64,000 nt of DNA from positions 108,502 through 172,501 of the forward strand of contig MDYQ01000269.1 in assembly GCA_003024175.1 (NCBI GenBank), in the 5' to 3' direction. Below the pieces are notes generated by a model. The model saw only the letters and a program-made list of their open reading frames with translations, ran no database searches and was not told the DNA's origin. A program made the translations under genes and the position numbers. The DNA is from Planoprotostelium fungivorum (Eukaryota > Evosea > Variosea > Cavosteliida > Cavosteliaceae). Below are positions 1 to 11,616 of the stretch, in pieces. How positions within the stretch are numbered: position 1 is the stretch's first letter; the number at the start of each line of letters is the position of its first letter.

Positions 1-43
1 GGTAATCGGCTGCATCACAACTACAAACGGAACACGCATCAAC

Positions 44-1220
44 ATGAGCCAATCAGAGGACAAAAGCTTCAGCTACGCTCTGAATCAGAGGGACGATGCG
101 GAATGGGAGAGACTTCGGCTTCAGAGTCGTCCCATCTGGGAATGTGTTGGAAACCGTTTCGTCTTCTCGACGGAACCCAAAGACATCAGGTGTGCAGTTT
201 CACAATCTGTCAACATCATGCACACACGCCTGAATGAGACTGACGACGACCAGATCGGTGCTCGACTTAGGTTGTGGCTCGTGTGAATGGCTCGTATCCA
301 CTAGTGAGGCTGAATTAGAGGGTGTGACGTCATTATCGATACCGTCACATCTCATTTTGTCCAGGTGCGACCGAATTTTGTGGGCTCGACCAGAGCTCCG
401 CTCTGTTTCCAGACACGGCCTCTCTCAGCAAGAACGGAAAGTGAGATCCTTCAGATGATCTTTCGTTGAATCATCAAGGACGTTCGATCTCCGAGTGGGA
501 GACCTCACCGACATCAAATCGATTCCACGGGAATGGGAGCACAAGTTCGATCTGGTCAACATGCGTCTCGTCTTGTTGTGGATACCTCGTCGCCAGTGGT
601 CTAACTTGGCTCAAGTTCTTCAGTTTGTCACTAAACCAGGGGGTTATTTTCAATCTGTAGACTTTGCATCCGCCTTGACTCGACTCGATCGACCCCATCT
701 GTGGGGACTCAAACTCGTCCAACACACGTTTCGACAGTGGCAAAGATGCAAGAGCGACGTTCAACATCATCCGGAGGAGATCATGGACTTCATTCGAGAA
801 CATCTGACTCTGTCCACTGGAAATTGGATGACTTGTAAATTCGAAGAGAGGTGAGCTCAGATGAATTCGATTGTGTCTCGATCTGATGATCTTTTTAGAT
901 CGCTTCTGATGGGTGCCGCTCATCCACTCAAAGGAGACAAGAATGTGATGATCGCTGTCAACGTTATTCGTAGAGCTCAATCGGCAAAGTGGTTTGGAAA
1001 TGGATATCACCAGAGAGGTGGAGTTCTCAAGTCCTTCGCGATGCATCATTATGTCATGGATCTGATGGAGGTAGGTGACGATCCTATGGATGGTATACCA
1101 AAAGACGATGCAGAGTACGAAGAGATGATTGCTGATTACGAAAGAGAATGTAGAGAGGAAGGAAATGGATTGGGATGCATGATGACGAGCGCCAGACGTT
1201 CCATTCATGTTGCAAAATGA
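44..1220 (+). CDS. SAM-dependent methyltransferase
   Basis: Five exons (about 44-189, 254-303, 365-440, 479-850, 899-1220) join in frame to a protein of about 321 residues. Motif I of class I methyltransferases reads SVLDLGCGSCEWL near residue 50, formed across the first splice. A following acidic strand region reads EFCGLDQSSALFP, and the post-motif segment FDLVNMRLVLLWIPRRQW resembles the motif IV to VI region of UbiE/fungal LaeA-like enzymes. PGGYF afterwards is the usual turn before the final strands. It should transfer a methyl group from S-adenosylmethionine to a substrate that cannot be told from sequence. No signal peptide or membrane segment is seen, so it is probably cytosolic or nuclear. 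The start is the first ATG of an open frame; the window begins only 43 bases upstream, so a further 5' exon cannot be excluded. Confidence 0.85.
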
Positions 1221-1600
1221 ACGAGATGCACATCTATGCAATAGTCTTCCTGGGATGTCTTATAGGAAACGCCAGCATATCCAGCATCTTCTTCTTTCAT
1301 CTCGTTACATCGATGCATGTTTATGTTCATCATTTCAATCTCAAATGTGCGTGGAAATGGAGTCATTGTAGACTGGATTGAGTTTTCCACCGACAACATC
1401 CAACAGTAAGCTCTAAACGTCCACCATTCCTTTACGAGAAAGAATATCGCACCGCACTGAGCGGTTTAGAACGTCCATACGTCATCTCAGAAGTTCTAGA
1501 CATGAAGATTCTTCACTTGCCAGTGCAAATCACACGCTGTCCAACTCCTTGACTGAGTATCCTAATCATCCAAACCAAATTTCTCAACGACAGAGTCTGA
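1221..1600. other. Intergenic or 5' non-coding stretch
   Basis: No supported coding exon is found between the methyltransferase stop and the first recognisable exon of the ubiquitin hydrolase. A short first exon of the downstream gene may lie here: a pyrimidine/AG acceptor-like site and a ctaat branch-like sequence occur around 1557-1597. I could not join any ATG in this stretch in frame to the hydrolase. Confidence 0.4.
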
Positions 1601-3866
1601 CTGGGAGGTGATGTGGTTGTGTGGATCCACCCTCTGAATCGTCACAGTTTGGACTCTGTCATACCAGAGAAAGGTCTCATCAACAGCAAGGGAGAACAGA
1701 ATTGTTTCATCAATTCAGTGATCCAAGCATTGTGGCATTTAGAATCATTCAGAAAGGCATTCGGATCGTGTGCAGATCACAATCACCCAGGATTAACCAA
1801 ACCTGACTCTACTTGCATCTTTTGTGCCCTTCAAGTGATGACATCCTTCACACGACATCGATTCCTCTGCTGACCATTGCAACACAGGTCATCTTTGCCA
1901 ACTATCAATACGGTCAAGACGACATCATACCTCCGACGGCTCTGAGAGAAGCAATGAGCAGTCTGTTCAAATCACAAGAGAGATTTCAACTGGGTCAATA
2001 CGTAAGTCGAACATCTCGTCACACCATCGAGTTGATGATCTGATTCAAGTCAGGCCGATGCCACGGAAGCACTCGAAGAGATCATCTTCTGGTTGCATGC
2101 GGCCGTCACTTTCCCCAACGGAACACCTGAAGATGAAATCGATGCCATATGCGTGCCTCCATGTTTCGTTCACAAAGTGATCATAATCATCTCACGCATC
2201 GATCCTATCCATCATCACATGCACTCATCTTCGTAGGTCTTTCGGCTGAACGTGCTCGAGCAACAAGTGTGCCACCGCTGCGGAGCTCAAAATGAACCGA
2301 TGACCTCTTCCAATTTCGTACACTATGTCTATGCCGCCGTCCTACGGTGACGAGATCATGTGGCTCGTTGTAGATTGACACGAAAACAGACGGCTGTCGA
2401 AGAGAAATATCGCAGATTTCTCTCGCATTTTAAAGGCGGCGGACGATGAAGACAAGAGACCATGTTCTAACGAGGTGAGTTACGCTCGGATTTACGTACG
2501 GAGGTAATACAAGAAGAAATGTGGGGAGCAGTGTGATATCGAGCAGCATCTCTTGAATCAACCGGAAGTCATCAGCGTTTGCATCGTGTGGGATTCTACG
2601 CAGCCACCGAAAGAAGACATCAGTAAGGTGAAGGTCGACTCGTTTACATCACGATCATGAGATGATCATGATCGTGATCACGAAGACGATGGTGATGATG
2701 ATGCTGAATGTCTCTCAGGTCTTAGATTGCATCGGCATGTCCATCCGTCCCAAAGACATCTTCTCGTCTGCAGGTCAGTCTACCTCATCATCCCTCCACT
2801 CACCATTTCAGACGGAAAAGACAAGGACAAGACATACATCCTGCGAGGCATGATCTGCTATTACGGTTGTCACTATGATTCTTACTTTTACAACTCACAG
2901 CAGAAGGCCTGGTTTGTATTCGACGACGCCAACGTGAAACAGGTGCGACCATCACCGCGATCGTCTCATCATCGTGATCGTCTCATCATCTGATCATGAC
3001 AAGGTCGGAACGTCTTGGGCAAAAGTGAAAGAGAGATGTCTCCTGGGTAAATTTCAACCTTCGCTCCTCTTCTACGAAAATTCGAAGAATGCTCCTCCAC
3101 CCGAAATTTCGGAGAACGAAGTCATCAGCCGCACGAGCCACTACAACAGCTCACATCGGGTGCCGGAAGAGGACAAAGCATCTGATCGTCTGTACTATCA
3201 GGTGAGATCGCGTTGTAGACGGTGAAATTGAGAAGAAACAGCCAGTCAGGAGGCCCGTGTACGAGCTAGATAAGAACCCCATCATAGAAGATTACAAGTG
3301 AGAAATTTCCAGGAAATATATCTGACACGTATAGAACGACAGGGACTTCACCACACAAGTTGACCACTTTGGGCATGATGAACCTGCCTCCCACCGTGAG
3401 CCACACGAACGGCACTTTAAACGACAACCTCTATCGAACGTCACTCTACCACGGATATCTGAATCCACATCACATTCCATCTCCATCATCATCATCGGAG
3501 ATGTATCGGATGGACTCATCGGCCACCGAGAGAGACAGACACGAAGAAGACGTAACACGAAGGCTCAATTCGAACGGAAACCACTTCATCTCCAACAACA
3601 TCGCGCCACATCATCACACCAACCCACAAACAGACAGGACCATCAACCACACGTTGCATCGCCAACCGATGATGATGCCACCATCGGCGACATCACATCA
3701 CACGAACAACATCCTCACGCCAGCTAGAGCTCATGCGACTCGATCGGATGCCACAGAACCGAGCAGAGAGAGAATCACATTCGATCCCATGAGAGAGACA
3801 CGGTTTACAGTCAACGGAGAGACATTCGTGACCAGTTTGCCCATCGCAAAGATATATAAAGGATGA
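1601..3866 (+). CDS. USP53/54-type ubiquitin C-terminal hydrolase
   Basis: Multi-exon peptidase C19 protein. The Cys box is GLINSKGEQNCFINSVIQ near the start, followed by IFCALQ, by SQERFQLGQY, and by a zinc-binding-like CHRCGAQ segment. The His box region reads GMICYYGCHYDSYFYN, followed by FDDANVKQ and FQPSLLFYE. This order and wording match animal USP53/USP54, and both the catalytic Cys and the His-Tyr are present. Introns of about 30-90 nt break the domain; one at 3202-3232 is only 31 nt and one at about 3300-3336 is 37 nt. After the catalytic domain comes a roughly 170-residue low-complexity tail rich in His, Ser and Asn. It would cleave ubiquitin chains in the cytosol. No in-frame ATG precedes the Cys-box exon, so the first exon is missing from this call and the start is only the limit of the open frame. 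Confidence 0.85.
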
Positions 3867-3997
3867 GTCGACGTCGTCCTCTGTTGATGTGAGACGAACC
3901 AAATGAGCTTCATCCGCCGTGCATCTCAGCATCAACGACCGTCTCAGAGATATCGCCCACCTTATAGATAATGCTGAACCTGTTTCGGTTCACCTGC

Positions 3998-4007
3998 TAT
4001 AAAAATA
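3998..4007 (+). promoter_or_regulatory. TATA-like element
   Basis: TATAAAAATA lies about 240 bases upstream of the ATG of the surface glycoprotein gene, in the gap after the ubiquitin hydrolase. The spacing leaves room for a 5' leader. It is assigned by resemblance and position only. Confidence 0.35.
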
Positions 4008-4243
4008 CGGAAGATCGACCATCTGATACATTGTTGGCAGAACCCTGACCGACTCCTTTCCGCGATTGGAGTCGATATTGGACGAGAAGAGGTGAATTCG
4101 TCTACCACTTGGACTGAGGGTGCGAGAGATTCTATCTATGGCACGTGTTTCTCAACCCGGCTTATCAAGGAAATACTACGAGCAGGCCGGTAAGATAGCT
4201 CGCGAAATATCGACAGACGAGTATGCCCCATCTGGTTCGCAAC

Positions 4244-6325
4244 ATGCAGCGGGTACTGTTCATCGTGTGTTTTTTCCTCCTGTCCTCTCATCTGGCCGAG
4301 TCCAAGACAAAGAGTGAGGATGGTGTATGGTGGAACTCTCTCACACGCAACAGCCGTTCAGATTCAAGCCAGTAGCTATGGCTTCACCTTCCAAGCCACA
4401 CCGTTGACGGGAAGTGGTCTCTGGTCCGTCTATGCCGCCCGATGTGATACAGTAATGCGGAGATGTTCATAGATTGACTCCGTCAGACACGTGTTCTGTC
4501 TCTTGTGGCCCATTCATCTGTATTCCGATGCAATCACCTCTAGTCGTCTGCCAGGGATCACTGACCAGCGACGGCAGCGTCACTTCGGTTAACGTCACCA
4601 TCACGGAGGATGGTGAGCCGTTAGGTCTCGTTTTGACCTCACACGAGTTCAGGTGCACTCGTTCTGCCCGCATCAGGCACAGCACAACCGGGAGGCGTCT
4701 ATCTCGTCTCTGCCCCCCGCAACACTGTGTTGCGTCCAGCGGAACCATTTTTAGTCAGCTCCAACCAGATCGGAAACACCACCTTCTTCAGCATCGACAT
4801 GCGCCGTCAGACGCAACCCAAAAATTTCACCTTCGTGGGTCTGAATCATCTGAATCGCATGTATCATCATCATCCTCTCATTCACCTGCAGTTCCCGTCT
4901 ACACCACCATCAACTCCACCGTGAAACTCACCCTCCCCGCTGGTCTCTGCATTTCTAATGACACCTACCCCGTCTTCTCTCTGTCTGGTGACCTGAAAGA
5001 CACGACCCGATTCGATTCTACGGGTCCAAACTGTTACTACGTCTCCGCGGGTCAGAAGGGCAACGTGACGGTCTCCATCCAATCTACACCGGTCCTCTCT
5101 GTGAATACGACCACGGAGTTCAACGCGACTCTATTGAGATACTTTGAATTCCAGATCTCCCGCAACGCCACGCAGATGGTTCGTCTATCGATCTCACCCG
5201 CCTCGCAATCTTGCCAACCTGCTACCATTGCCTTGTCGGCACAGTCTGTGTTTGTCTTGTGTGACATGGCAGCCAATTTGACCGTGACTTCAGTCGGTGA
5301 GATGTATGGTCTGCTGTCTATCTCATTCATCCAGTGGAGGAGACGGTTGATGCGAGCCAGTTGTCTTATCAACCGAAATACAACGGAAGCGTGGTCAAGA
5401 TCACGAGCGCCACACCTATGGCCATCGTTTCAGTCGACTCGGATACTGAGGCCTACTACATCAACAGTGAAGGCGACCTCTTACCGTGCTTCCGAGGCTA
5501 CATGTATAACGCCATCATCGTGTGAGTGAACTGATGTCACACCCGCCTGATGATCGTTTGCAGTGGCAGCGACAGACCCCTCTACATCATCTCATCCAAC
5601 TACAACGCGGTCAAATGGAACCTGCTGCGTGAGTGAGAATGGTGGATCACAGTATCTCAATGTTTCAGCTTACAAGGGAGACCTTACCGTCTTCCCTACC
5701 AACGACACTTACACTTTTGGACACATCCAAGTCCCTCCCTTCTCGAGAATCATCAAGGATCGTTACCAGAACACTGCGTCTGATCGATACCCTCGTTACA
5801 CTCTCGATCAATCATTCACCGATCTCGTCGTTGTAGACAGAGGATTTGTCTTCAGTGGGTCGATCTACACCGCGATCGGTGACTCACCACTTGCAGACAC
5901 GTCGATTGAAGTGAAGGCGAACGTAAACTACACGTTCAATCAGTATTGGACGGCCCATTACAAGTGGAACGCTCGAGTCATCGTGGACAACACTGGTCGT
6001 AACTACTACTATGCGGCGGACCCATACCAGGGGCCGGAGGACTACATCGTACTGTCCGATCAGATCCCACCCAACACTGTCTTCTACATCCGAGAGCTAT
6101 CCGGTGAGTACTGATTCAGCCTCTGTGGTGACTGATGGTCCTTCAGATGCACAAGATCAAGTCGATGGTGTGATTCGCACGACGAGCTCGACGGACAGTT
6201 CAACCACAACTGTCTCAGGTTCTATCACTCACACTGCTCCAAACCAAACCACGTCTGCCGGCGGAGTCGAGAAGGTGCAAGCTCTGAGCCTGCTAGCTCT
6301 CTTTGTCCTAGCTTTCCTCTTTTGA
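4244..6325 (+). CDS. Secreted, probably GPI-anchored surface glycoprotein
   Basis: Starts with a clear signal peptide (MQRVLFIVCFFLLSSHLAES). About nine exons can be joined in frame, with introns of 31-49 nt such as 4323-4353. The ectodomain of about 600 residues is rich in Asn-X-Ser/Thr sites, Thr, Ser and Tyr, with scattered Cys. It ends in a Ser/Thr-rich stalk and a short hydrophobic tail (LSLLALFVLAFLF) with no basic residues after it, which is the layout of a GPI-anchor signal. I recognise no enzyme or adhesion domain. It most likely sits on the outer cell surface. A TATA-like box lies upstream at 3998. A type I membrane protein with no cytoplasmic tail is the alternative. Confidence 0.75.
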
Positions 6326-6430
6326 GATGGAACGATAAACATCAGTGTGCATTAGATTTGTCCGTCACAGTGATGATTCTTTGTCGCGATCACAATGTGA
6401 TGTTCAGATGATGGAAGAAGGTAAAAGTCT

Positions 6431-7276
6431 TTAACTGTTCTCATGTTTCGTTTCCATACATTCTCTGAAGAAGCTGAAGATCTTCTTTGTTCCATCGCGG
6501 CATGCATTGAGGGCGTGAAAATATTGATCTTGGCTGAAAACTTGATGGCCGCTCGTCTTTGATAACACGATGTTCTCACTCGTGTTCGAGATACCAAAGT
6601 CAAAGAGGACCTCCGATGACTACAACGAAATGAGATGATTCGAACACGGATGATTGGATGACGATGTCCTCACCTTCTCTTCTTCTTCGGTCGGGTCCAT
6701 GAGGAGAACACCTGCACGTACTGCACACGTGGATGAGGCTAAGAGGGAGTTCATGGAGATTCCGGCATCGAGCAGGGCCAAAGTGATGGCGTTGAGAGCT
6801 ACAGACAACAACTGCGAAAGACAATGAGACAGTTGAAAATGATAAAATGACTTACAGAGCCCGCATCTTGGACCACCTGAACAACGACAGAAATACAAGT
6901 TCTCGGATGGAGGGCGGCCAGGATGACACCGTCAAATGCATCCTTCAACATCACCTCCATGTCTCTCTCTCTTCCACCTGTGAAGACGTTGAGACGCTTA
7001 TCTTCTGCACATCATGTTCACCTGCAACGCCATTGATGGGCAGCAGAGTTATCTCGAGATACGCTCTGTCCATGATCTCCTTCTTCTTCTGTCGAACTTC
7101 CATCGGGCCATAGACAGAGGCGACAACGCTTGTGTGACCTATGAACCCAGATCAGATTGACCATACGTTGACATCTATGTCGATCATATCTGTGATGTGA
7201 GAAGATCGTTTGATTTACCTTGAACAAAGCGAGCAGAACCGTCAGCACGGTTCAAAATCCCTTGCTCTGCCGACAT
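6431..7276 (-). CDS. RRP46: Exosome complex component RRP46 (RNase PH fold)
   Basis: Four or more exons on the minus strand give a protein of about 230 residues. It begins MSAEQGILNRADGSARF, the N-terminal signature of RRP46/EXOSC5, followed by TSVVASVYGPMEVR and then by LHPRTCISVVVQ. The second half has NAITLALLDAGISMNSLLAS and LLMDPTEEEE, matching the EXOSC5 core. The C-terminal helix region follows a last intron whose acceptor is cgttgtag. In other eukaryotes this is one of six RNase PH-like subunits of the ring of the RNA exosome, which processes and degrades RNA in nucleus and cytoplasm, usually without catalytic activity of its own. The start is the first ATG, seven codons before the conserved LNRADGS. 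Confidence 0.88.
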
Positions 7277-7914
7277 CTCTCGAAACTGTGCGGGCTTTCT
7301 CCTGTCCGTTCGATGCTCGGGGTCTGTTTTCGTCTGTGACTTCCCTAAGATACCTATCATTCTACGGGTCTGTGTGATGTGATGCGATGTATCTTGATCA
7401 TCTAATGTCTGTGGGATCTACAACGCTGATCTTTTTCTCGTATTATCGTATGATTACGGTATGAAAAATGAATCTTTGATGTCGGGCGGAAAGTTTCGTC
7501 GGTCACTCCATGTCAAATGCAAATGGTTTTATCATCAATTCCAAAATCATCGCTTCGGTCAGTAGCTCACCACACCGACTCTCGGTTCAAGTTGTGATAC
7601 TGTCCGTATCTGTCAATATTGGGCCCATAAGAAAGAACATTGATCGTCTGTGATCTGACGCTGATGCGCACGGGTCGCAAGGTATGAGAGATATAGAATG
7701 CGTCGTGTGATTTGATGAAGTCACGTGCATCTGATCACTGCCACCTGCAAATCGATCAAATGCGAACGATTGAGATAGGTCCACCCATGATAACGAGGAA
7801 TTCAGCCTCGGCATTCGGGTTGATGGTGTGCACGCTGACGCAATCGTTGGGCTGCTAAACAGAGTTCACTTGAAGTCGAGTTGTGGTCTTTATCTACGTT
7901 CTTCCTTGAACTCT
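7277..7914. other. Gene-free stretch between convergently and divergently placed neighbours
   Basis: About 640 bases between the start of RRP46 and the 3' end of the propeller-like gene (both minus). I see no convincing exon, tRNA-like fold or long repeat. It should contain the RRP46 promoter. Confidence 0.4.
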
Positions 7915-9659
7915 TCACCAGAGTGACACCAACACAGTTGCCAAACTCGCCGTAATCATCATCATCCGACTGCTCCTCATCGTCCCAGCTTCATTCATGC
8001 TCGTCACGATGTTCGGCAATTGCACCGACACAATCCTGGGTGCAGAATCTGCATAACTATCCCGGCAGACACTGCTCAGCCTGAACTCCACCCTCTTCTC
8101 GTCCCCTCTTGGTACGAGAATGACGACATTGCTCCTCGATGGTGACAGAGTTTCGTTACGTTCGATGGACCTCTTGACGTTGTCCCATTCGTCGTAATAG
8201 ACCATCTGCAGCCGAGTGTTGTTGTACACGTAACGCAAGTCACCAGAATCAGAAAAATCTGTGACACCGACGGGGCTCGAACCAGCGTCGATGCAGTCGA
8301 GTTTCGCCGAACAATTAAAGGTGAAGACAACTGCCATCGCATGAGTTAATGAGGTTCCATCCTCTTCATTTCACCTCTTCCAAACGGGTCGATGGAGGAG
8401 ATGTCGTAATTATCGGGGAGAGATGATGTTCTGGGTGTATAGCAGTAGTGAGCCGGACCACAGGTGAGACCCCTCAGACATTGACTGTCTTCCGTGCAGA
8501 CGCCACGGACATTGTATGGAGGAGAAGGAGTCGAGAAAGAGTTGACTTGACCGTCCAGACCGAGCACGAACATCTGATCGCCTCGTTGATTGGAGTAGAT
8601 GATAGGTCTACCGTTGAGAGAGTTGGGACCAAACATACTGAGGTGGGTCGGTGATGAAGGGATAGACGATCGTCGATGATGATGAGAATGACGTTAAGAA
8701 TGAGATGCGATGATGGGGTACCTCATCAATGGTAGATGGGATCGAGTCACATCATTCACGAGGTATCGGACGAGTTGTCCTTGTGTCGAACTCGCCAGCA
8801 GGTATCGATTGTCTCCAGAGAAATCTGCAAACGTGAAACGTTTGTCGAGGGACGATGGAATCCAAAATCCTCCACTGCGAATGATCAGCGACCATCTTCC
8901 TCCACCGACACCACCTCTTTCTAAAGAGTGTGTCGAAAGCGACGAATGCTGTGCCATCTGAATTGACTGCCGTGATGGGTGCTGTGTAATCCACCGGGAT
9001 CACCTGATTCAACATCAACTTCACATGATGTCACACGGTGTTTACCTCCTTGGTCACTCTCCAATGAGTCCAATCGATCGAGCAGACTACGTATGCATCA
9101 TTCTGGTAGACGAGCGCCACCATCAAATCGGTACTGAACATGGGATCCGGGAGAGAGGTCTTCAGGACCAGAGTAAAATTACCCGTAGCGTCCATCTCGT
9201 AGAATGACTGTTGACCATCTGCAGACAATGCCACGAACCGTGTACCCGTTAGATCCATGACGATCGTTTGGACGCTCGTGCCATTGTTATCGGGACTGAA
9301 GGTGATATTCGACTGTGGATTGGAAAGATCAGCTTGGAGATGTACAATGATGCACTCACTTCTCGCCATTCGTCTTCAACGCGAGGGAAGGATGTGAATC
9401 GTCCATCTTTGACTGCGATGATGTGCTTTGAATCTCCAGATATGGACGTTACAGAAGTGAATGCAATGTCCGGATAAGTTGGAATGTAATGTTGATAGAT
9501 GCTGCTGAAGTACACGATAGTGTTATAGCCAGATCTCTGACCGCAGACGACGCTGAGATCGACAGACACTGAGATCGAACTCACAGAGTTCCTGAATAAC
9601 TGTTCACATTGACCCAATGCCAACAGAGACACTATGAAGAAGAAGACGGATCCTCTCAT
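7915..9659 (-). CDS. Secreted propeller-like surface protein with hydrophobic C-terminus
   Basis: Minus-strand gene of about six exons. The first exon encodes a signal peptide (MRGSVFFFIVSLLALGQCEQ). The body consists of repeated strands of the type SVTSISGDSKHIIAVKDG, VMDLTGTRFVALSADGQQ and FSGDNRYLLASS, each a hydrophobic strand followed by a G/D turn and an ASS/VAL strand, as in beta-propeller (WD/YVTN-like) repeats. A cysteine-rich patch (CTEDSQCLRGLTCGPAHYC) follows, like an EGF-like or Dickkopf-like knot. The C-terminus ends in MMMITASLATVLVSLW, a hydrophobic tail fitting a GPI signal. It is probably exported and tethered at the surface. I know no named family; the propeller reading rests on strand periodicity only. 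Confidence 0.65.
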
Positions 9660-9760
9660 CGTGTTGATGATCGAATGGAGCACGACACCCCAACACGCTT
9701 TTTTTGGGTTTTGGCGTCGTGTAGCTGTGATCTTAAGAAGTAGGAGGAATGCATTCTGAC

Positions 9761-9795
9761 AGCTTCTTGAGAAGCTTCTAAGCATTTGAAGCTTT
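9761..9795. promoter_or_regulatory. Clustered TTC/GAA inverted units (heat-shock-element-like)
   Basis: A run of alternating TTC and GAA units, including a perfect GAAGCTTC, lies about 105-135 bases upstream of the ATG of the minus-strand propeller-like gene. Heat-shock elements are arrays of nGAAn in alternating orientation. Here only part of the array keeps the two-base spacing, so this is a resemblance only. Confidence 0.25.
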
Positions 9796-9919
9796 AGACA
9801 TCGTCCATGATGGTGACGCGATGGATGGAACGTTCTTGATCCTCTTCGATGTGACGAAAGAGACACGATCAGAAACGTACTTCTTCGATGATGGAGAGAG
9901 AACATGTCAAAGTCTTTAT

Positions 9920-11256
9920 CTAAGCGAGATCCTCTGCATCACTCTCCTCGCTGCTGCTTCCAGACTTCTGAGCTTGGATCATGAACCTCATCATCTGCAT
10001 CTCTGCGATCATCGGCTCGATGATCTGTTCCATGGTCAGATCGCCTTCATCGTCATCTCGATCGTCTCACATCTTTACACGATAGGTATCTACAACTCTT
10101 CTCGTGATCCACACGGTCGGCAGGACAACCCATCCATTCACAGCGTAAATAAGCACCGGAACATTCGACCAGATTGAGGGTGCAGTGATCATCGTGGACC
10201 TGCATCATGGACGTCTTGACTTTCTCTCCACAGCCCCGAGCGCAATCTGTCCGATCGTTCGATTTTCAAACGTAGAATTTTGGCGGGAAATTTTGGCGGG
10301 AAGATCACCTTGGGTGGGTTCGCCTTGGTTCAAAAACGCGGCAAAAGGGTCGACACTGAGTGGTCTCTCCATGGCCTGATTTCTGTCATCTACAACGTTG
10401 TAGATGGACTCGATCACCTGAGAAGGTTTCCTGGAGGGTACTGGGGGTGGTGCAGCTGCAGCTCTGGGTGGGAGCATTGTAGATTGAGCTTTCGGTGGGG
10501 GAGCAGTTTGAGGTACGGCTCTCCCTTGGCCTTGGCTGGGCATGGCGATGGGTTTCACTCTACTTCCAGATTTCTGTGATGACTGAGAAGATGAAGTTGA
10601 TGAATGACGTAGATGATGATGAGATGCAGATGATACAGGTGAAAAGATGGTGATGGTGATGTTGGGTTGTTTGACGGGATATATAGATACTGTGCAGAGG
10701 TGGACTGATGATGAAGTCGGTGATTTACTTGAGCGAATTGAGAGGGATTCTGTTGACTCTCGTAGTAAGTGAGGCCGGACCAATTGTTCTCTCCACTTCT
10801 GTCCATCTGAATCACACACGTCAATGGATTGAATGAGATGGTATCGCTCATCACCTTGTCTAAATGCATCTTGTGACCGTGTTTGTGAAGATATTTTGAG
10901 GCATCTTCGGCGTTGTAATCGAATGCCTTCAGAGTTGCATTCAAAACGATCTTGTCTTGATCTGGAAATTCCTTCTGGAGTCTCAGCATACCTGCAATGT
11001 CTTAATCGGGATCTCAAAGATAATCATCATATCTGGCTCACCTGCGGAGTTTGTCATGGTGAGAGGTGTCGCCTCATTCTTTGGTTTGGGCTTCATGGCT
11101 TCGAGTGAGCTCTGATCTGCTTTGTGGCCTTTATTCATAAGATATTGTAACGTCTGATCGAAATCGTTGTCGTTTCTCTTCAGAGCGTCTGTTGGTGTCA
11201 GAGATAGAACTCATCGACAGCTACCAACCTTGTATTATCTTATCGTCGGTACTCAT
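9920..11256 (-). CDS. CUE-domain protein with proline-rich region and C-terminal membrane segment
   Basis: The first exon (MSTDDKIIQ) splices to a helical UBA/CUE-like segment (DALKRNDNDFDQTLQYLMN). A second, clearer CUE domain follows: MLRLQKEFPDQ, then LKAFDYNAEDASKYL. CUE domains bind ubiquitin. The middle is a proline- and Gln-rich linker (PPPVPSRKP and similar). A downstream exon can be joined by a 21 nt intron to encode VPVLIYAVNGWVVLPTVW, a probable membrane helix, and then an acidic tail ending SSSEESDAEDLA. The join near 10590-10720 and the 21 nt intron near 10210-10230 are uncertain, so the last exons could be a separate small gene at about 9920-10192. If joined, it would be a ubiquitin-binding protein anchored to a membrane by its tail. 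Confidence 0.55.
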
Positions 11257-11616
11257 AAAGATGAGCTGAAGTCGAACGAGTGATCCCATATGCATAGACG
11301 TCATTTTGTTTGTGTTCGTTTCGTCGTGTGTTAGCTGTGCGTGATGTTGTGTGTCGTTGTGATGTTGGTTCTATGAAATCTCGCGAAAAGTTGGTTGTAG
11401 ACCTCCATTTGATGATGATCACCAGGCACGTTGCAAGTCTAACCGCAAGGCCTATAGCCGTGCAGGTCTGTGTCGGCGCCTGCATCGTCTTTATGGACTG
11501 AACCTTCTCTGATGTCGCCAACTGTGATACCGGACAGTTGTAAAGGATTCGAATATGTTCTGGACATTTGACGTCTAGGTATGTGAGCTCATTTTCTACA
11601 GAGACGACATCGGAAG
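11257..11616. other. Divergent promoter region
   Basis: 360 bases between the starts of the CUE gene (minus) and the CAP gene (plus). An open minus-strand frame covers 11240-11521 but has no family resemblance and no splice partners, so I read this as the shared upstream region of two divergent genes. Confidence 0.4.

Noticed and set aside
292-300. gtatcc near the methyltransferase motif I, a possible U12-type donor
   Set aside because: A normal gtgagg donor at 304 joins the exons in frame and restores EFCGLD; no U12 branch site follows.
9920-10208. Reading as a TRAF-type zinc-finger peptide (CEWMGCPADRVDHEKSC)
   Set aside because: That frame meets a stop before the clearly coding acidic end, whereas the alternative frame with a hydrophobic helix joins it cleanly.
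10278-10306. Two copies of ttttggcgggaa, resembling E2F sites
   Set aside because: They encode part of the CUE protein on the minus strand (LPAKISRQ); the similar site near 58423 is also coding. Only the one at 17467 is intronic.
10387-10404. Perfect palindrome atctacaacgttgtagat
   Set aside because: At this place it is coding (SIYNVVDD) in the CUE gene, so it does not by itself count as an intronic element, though it equals the intron palindrome seen elsewhere.
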